This document shows, piece by piece, positions 62,277 to 64,000 of a stretch of DNA of 64,000 bases. The notes under the pieces were generated by a model, which was not told the origin of the DNA, ran no database searches, and was given only the letters and a program-made list of their open reading frames with translations. The position numbers and the translations under genes were made by a program. Location: NCBI RefSeq assembly GCF_000302595.1, contig NZ_JH947125.1:1052785-1116784 (forward strand), given 5' to 3'. The first letter of the stretch is position 1. Every line of letters begins with the position of its first letter. This DNA is from Pedobacter arcticus A12 (GTDB lineage Bacteria; Bacteroidota; Bacteroidia; Sphingobacteriales; Sphingobacteriaceae).

Positions 62277-64000
62277 CTAATTAACTTTTAATTCCAAATA
62301 TTTTATTTGGCTGGCAAAGTAAGTGCTTTTTTCTGGATATTTCAAACTTAATTTTTTGTAAACATCTAAGGCTTTGTGGTAAAGCATTTGTTCTACGTAA
62401 ATTTTAGCTAAAGTTTCCGAAACTACTTGATTAGCATCCTCCGAGCTTTTCTTTGCTTTATTTTCTGTATCAATTTTGTTTGCGGCCGGGGGTTTAATCT
62501 GTGGCTCTTCTTTGATGAACTTCTCTACAATGTAAAACTCCTTTTTTCTAAAATCAAAAGGAACCGTTTGGTTTTGTGCGTTGTTGGTACTTATTTCATC
62601 AACTCCGCGTAAATGAAAAATATTTTCCGCAATCTGATGGTTTAAGCTTGGTTCTGATTGTCCTGCGATTTTCGTTTGAGGCTGAGTAGCTACTTTTACA
62701 TAAGGTTGGTTGTTGTTTGCATGTTCTTTTCTGGTTTTATTTAACCACCATAAAAAAGTATAAGGCAAACGTTCATCGTTATACTGCGCAATGTCTTCTT
62801 TTGGTTTTTCCTGTGCTATAACTTTTTGTGGCTCTGCGATTGGTTGTGCAGGCGAAGCTGGTTTTTCTGCTTTTGCAAAGGCGAAAAAATCGCTTGCTAC
62901 GGGGCTGTCGAAGATTAATTCATCTTTTTCAGTAAGTTTTGTTGCACTTGGTTCTGGTATAGACTCTTCTTCCTTGTTGTAATCTGCGATCGCTATTTCT
63001 TCACCGTTCTCGTTCTCTTCTGAAACAGTCTCTTCAACGCTTTCAGTTTCTTTAATTGGTTCTTCTGTAGGAGTTTCTTCTTCTGCGACCGCTATTTCTT
63101 CAGTGTTCTCTTCCGAAACAACTTCTTCAACGCTTTCAGTTTCTTGAATTGATTCTTCTGTAGGAGTTTCTTCCTGTTCAACGGCTATTTCTTCAGCGTT
63201 CTCTTCTGAAACAATCTCTTCAATGCTTTCAGTTTCTATAACTGGTTCTTCTGTAGCAATTTCTTCTTCTGCGGCCGCTATTTCTTCAGTGTTCTCTTCC
63301 GAAACAACTTCTTCAACGCTTTCAGTTTCTTGAATTGATTCTTCTGTAGGAGTTTCTTCCTGTTCAACGGCTATTTCTTCAGCGTTCTCTTCTGAAACAA
63401 TCTCTTCAATGCTTTCAGTTTCTAGAACTGGTTCTTCTGTAGCAATTTCTTCTTCTGCGACCGCTATTTCTTCAGTGTTCTCTTCTGAAACAGTCTCTTC
63501 AACGCTTTCAGTTTCTAGAACTGGTTCTTCTGTAGGAGTTTCCTCTTCTGCGACCGCTATTTCTTCACCGTTCTCGTTCTCTTCTGAAACAACTTCTTCA
63601 ACGCTTTCAGTTTCTTGAATTGATTCTTCTGTAGGAGTTTCTTCTTCTGCGACCGCTATTTCTTCAGTGTTCTCTTCCGAAACAATCTCTTCAACGCTTT
63701 CAGTTTCTTGAATTGGTTCTTCTGTGGGAGTTTCTTCCTGTTCAACGGCTATTTCTTCAGCGTTCTCTTCTGAAACAGTTTCTTCAACACTTTCAGTTTC
63801 TAGAACTGATTCTTCTGTAGGAGTTTCTTGTTCCGTAGTTACAGGAGAATTGCTTTCATTAACTTTATAATAGTTTAAATCACTACCAAACGCTTGCCCC
63901 ATATCGTTACGGGGTTCCACAGTTTCTAAAACTTCGTTCTGGTTATTTAAATTTTCATCTAAAACTACAGGATCACTGTTAAAAGTTTCAACATGGTTAA
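62277..64000 (-). CDS. Acidic repeat protein with TPR-like C-terminus (5' end outside window)
   Basis: A protein of at least ~573 residues; the frame is open from the window edge (63998), so the GTG at 63920 is not the start. Nine ~31-residue Glu-rich repeats (ETPTEE...ESVEE...SEEN...EEIAV) make the middle very acidic. The C-terminal ~170 residues have FLWWLNKTRKEHA and a TPR-like end (LAKIYVEQMLYHKALDVYKKLSLKYPEKS). It is followed by secG 10 bp on. No signal is visible. Role unknown. Confidence 0.8.
   Translation of the reverse strand, partial: NHVETFNSDPVVLDENLNNQNEVLETVEPRNDMGQAFGSDLNYYKVNESNSPVTTEQETPTEESVLETESVEETVSEENAEEIAVEQEETPTEEPIQETESVEEIVSEENTEEIAVAEEETPTEESIQETESVEEVVSEENENGEEIAVAEEETPTEEPVLETESVEETVSEENTEEIAVAEEEIATEEPVLETESIEEIVSEENAEEIAVEQEETPTEESIQETESVEEVVSEENTEEIAAAEEEIATEEPVIETESIEEIVSEENAEEIAVEQEETPTEESIQETESVEEVVSEENTEEIAVAEEETPTEEPIKETESVEETVSEENENGEEIAIADYNKEEESIPEPSATKLTEKDELIFDSPVASDFFAFAKAEKPASPAQPIAEPQKVIAQEKPKEDIAQYNDERLPYTFLWWLNKTRKEHANNNQPYVKVATQPQTKIAGQSEPSLNHQIAENIFHLRGVDEISTNNAQNQTVPFDFRKKEFYIVEKFIKEEPQIKPPAANKIDTENKAKKSSEDANQVVSETLAKIYVEQMLYHKALDVYKKLSLKYPEKSTYFASQIKYLELKVN
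62979..63827 (-). repeat. Nine 93-bp tandem coding repeats
   Basis: Nine near-identical units encode the ~31-residue Glu-rich repeats (two units carry a two-residue insertion, NG). Blocks alternate between TPTEES/IQ and IATEEP/V types, suggesting unit-wise duplication by recombination. Confidence 0.9.

Noticed and set aside
62979-63827. CRISPR or satellite array
   Set aside because: The 93-bp repeats are coding and in frame throughout, so they are protein repeats.
63920-63920. GTG start of the acidic repeat protein
   Set aside because: The frame stays open upstream to the window edge, so the real start is outside.

Overview
The window looks like a chromosomal segment from a member of the Bacteroidota, most likely Sphingobacteriaceae (Pedobacter-like). 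The evidence is a type IX secretion (T9SS) sorting tail, the T9SS regulator PorX, an lpxC/fabZ fusion, a TonB receptor with an N-terminal carboxypeptidase-like domain, a DUF5117/DUF4953-type zinc protease, AT-rich spacers and weak Shine-Dalgarno use. The genus is an inference; no rRNA, tRNA or CRISPR array was seen.

Layout. 0-1.5 kb: the 3' end of a group II intron with the C-terminus of its maturase, next to an ankyrin-repeat gene. 1.6-5.1 kb: NAD biosynthesis, nadB plus a gamma-carbonic-anhydrase-like gene diverging from nadA. 5.3-8.1 kb: a YeiH-type transporter with its LysR regulator and a divergent short-chain dehydrogenase. 8.3-11 kb: a type II restriction-modification locus (cytosine-5 methyltransferase, a broken small ORF, a probable endonuclease). 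11-21.5 kb: ordinary chromosome, with a lipoprotein metalloprotease, cupin, mlaE-mlaF-mlaD lipid transport operon, FAD oxidoreductase, DinB/MDMPI-like protein, YtxH protein and rsgA.

22-34 kb is the accessory region. It begins with an O-antigen-ligase-like membrane protein, a transglutaminase-like protein and an unknown exported protein. A Sel1-repeat protein with a T9SS tail follows, then two proteins sharing a nearly identical leader but with unrelated C-terminal regions. One C-terminus carries a (Glu-Pro) tract and an unknown domain, the other a JAMM-like HxH...SxxD motif. Small lipoproteins and a membrane protein are interleaved. The T9SS-tail/leader junction is duplicated, and the second copy is a decayed 5'-truncated remnant. 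This is the architecture expected of a polymorphic-toxin or cassette-exchange locus, and it is the most interesting part of the window. It is bracketed by copies of a palindromic intergenic repeat, and an XRE regulator beside it sits between inverted repeats.

34.4-64 kb is mostly housekeeping: ffh, tatA paralogues, gatA, a LysM lytic transglycosylase, an MscS channel, a TonB receptor under a TPP riboswitch with an unusual extra hairpin, a CPA antiporter and 5-FTHF cyclo-ligase. The lipid A operon (HD protein, lpxD, lpxC/fabZ, lpxA, ABC ATPase) follows, then porX-tsaE, an alanine dehydrogenase with a BrkB-like protein, gcvH, VanZ, a DEAD helicase, an S9 peptidase and secG. The last gene encodes a very acidic protein with nine ~31-residue repeats that runs off the window end. 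PorX and the T9SS cargo fit one secretion biology; the rest are unlinked housekeeping modules.
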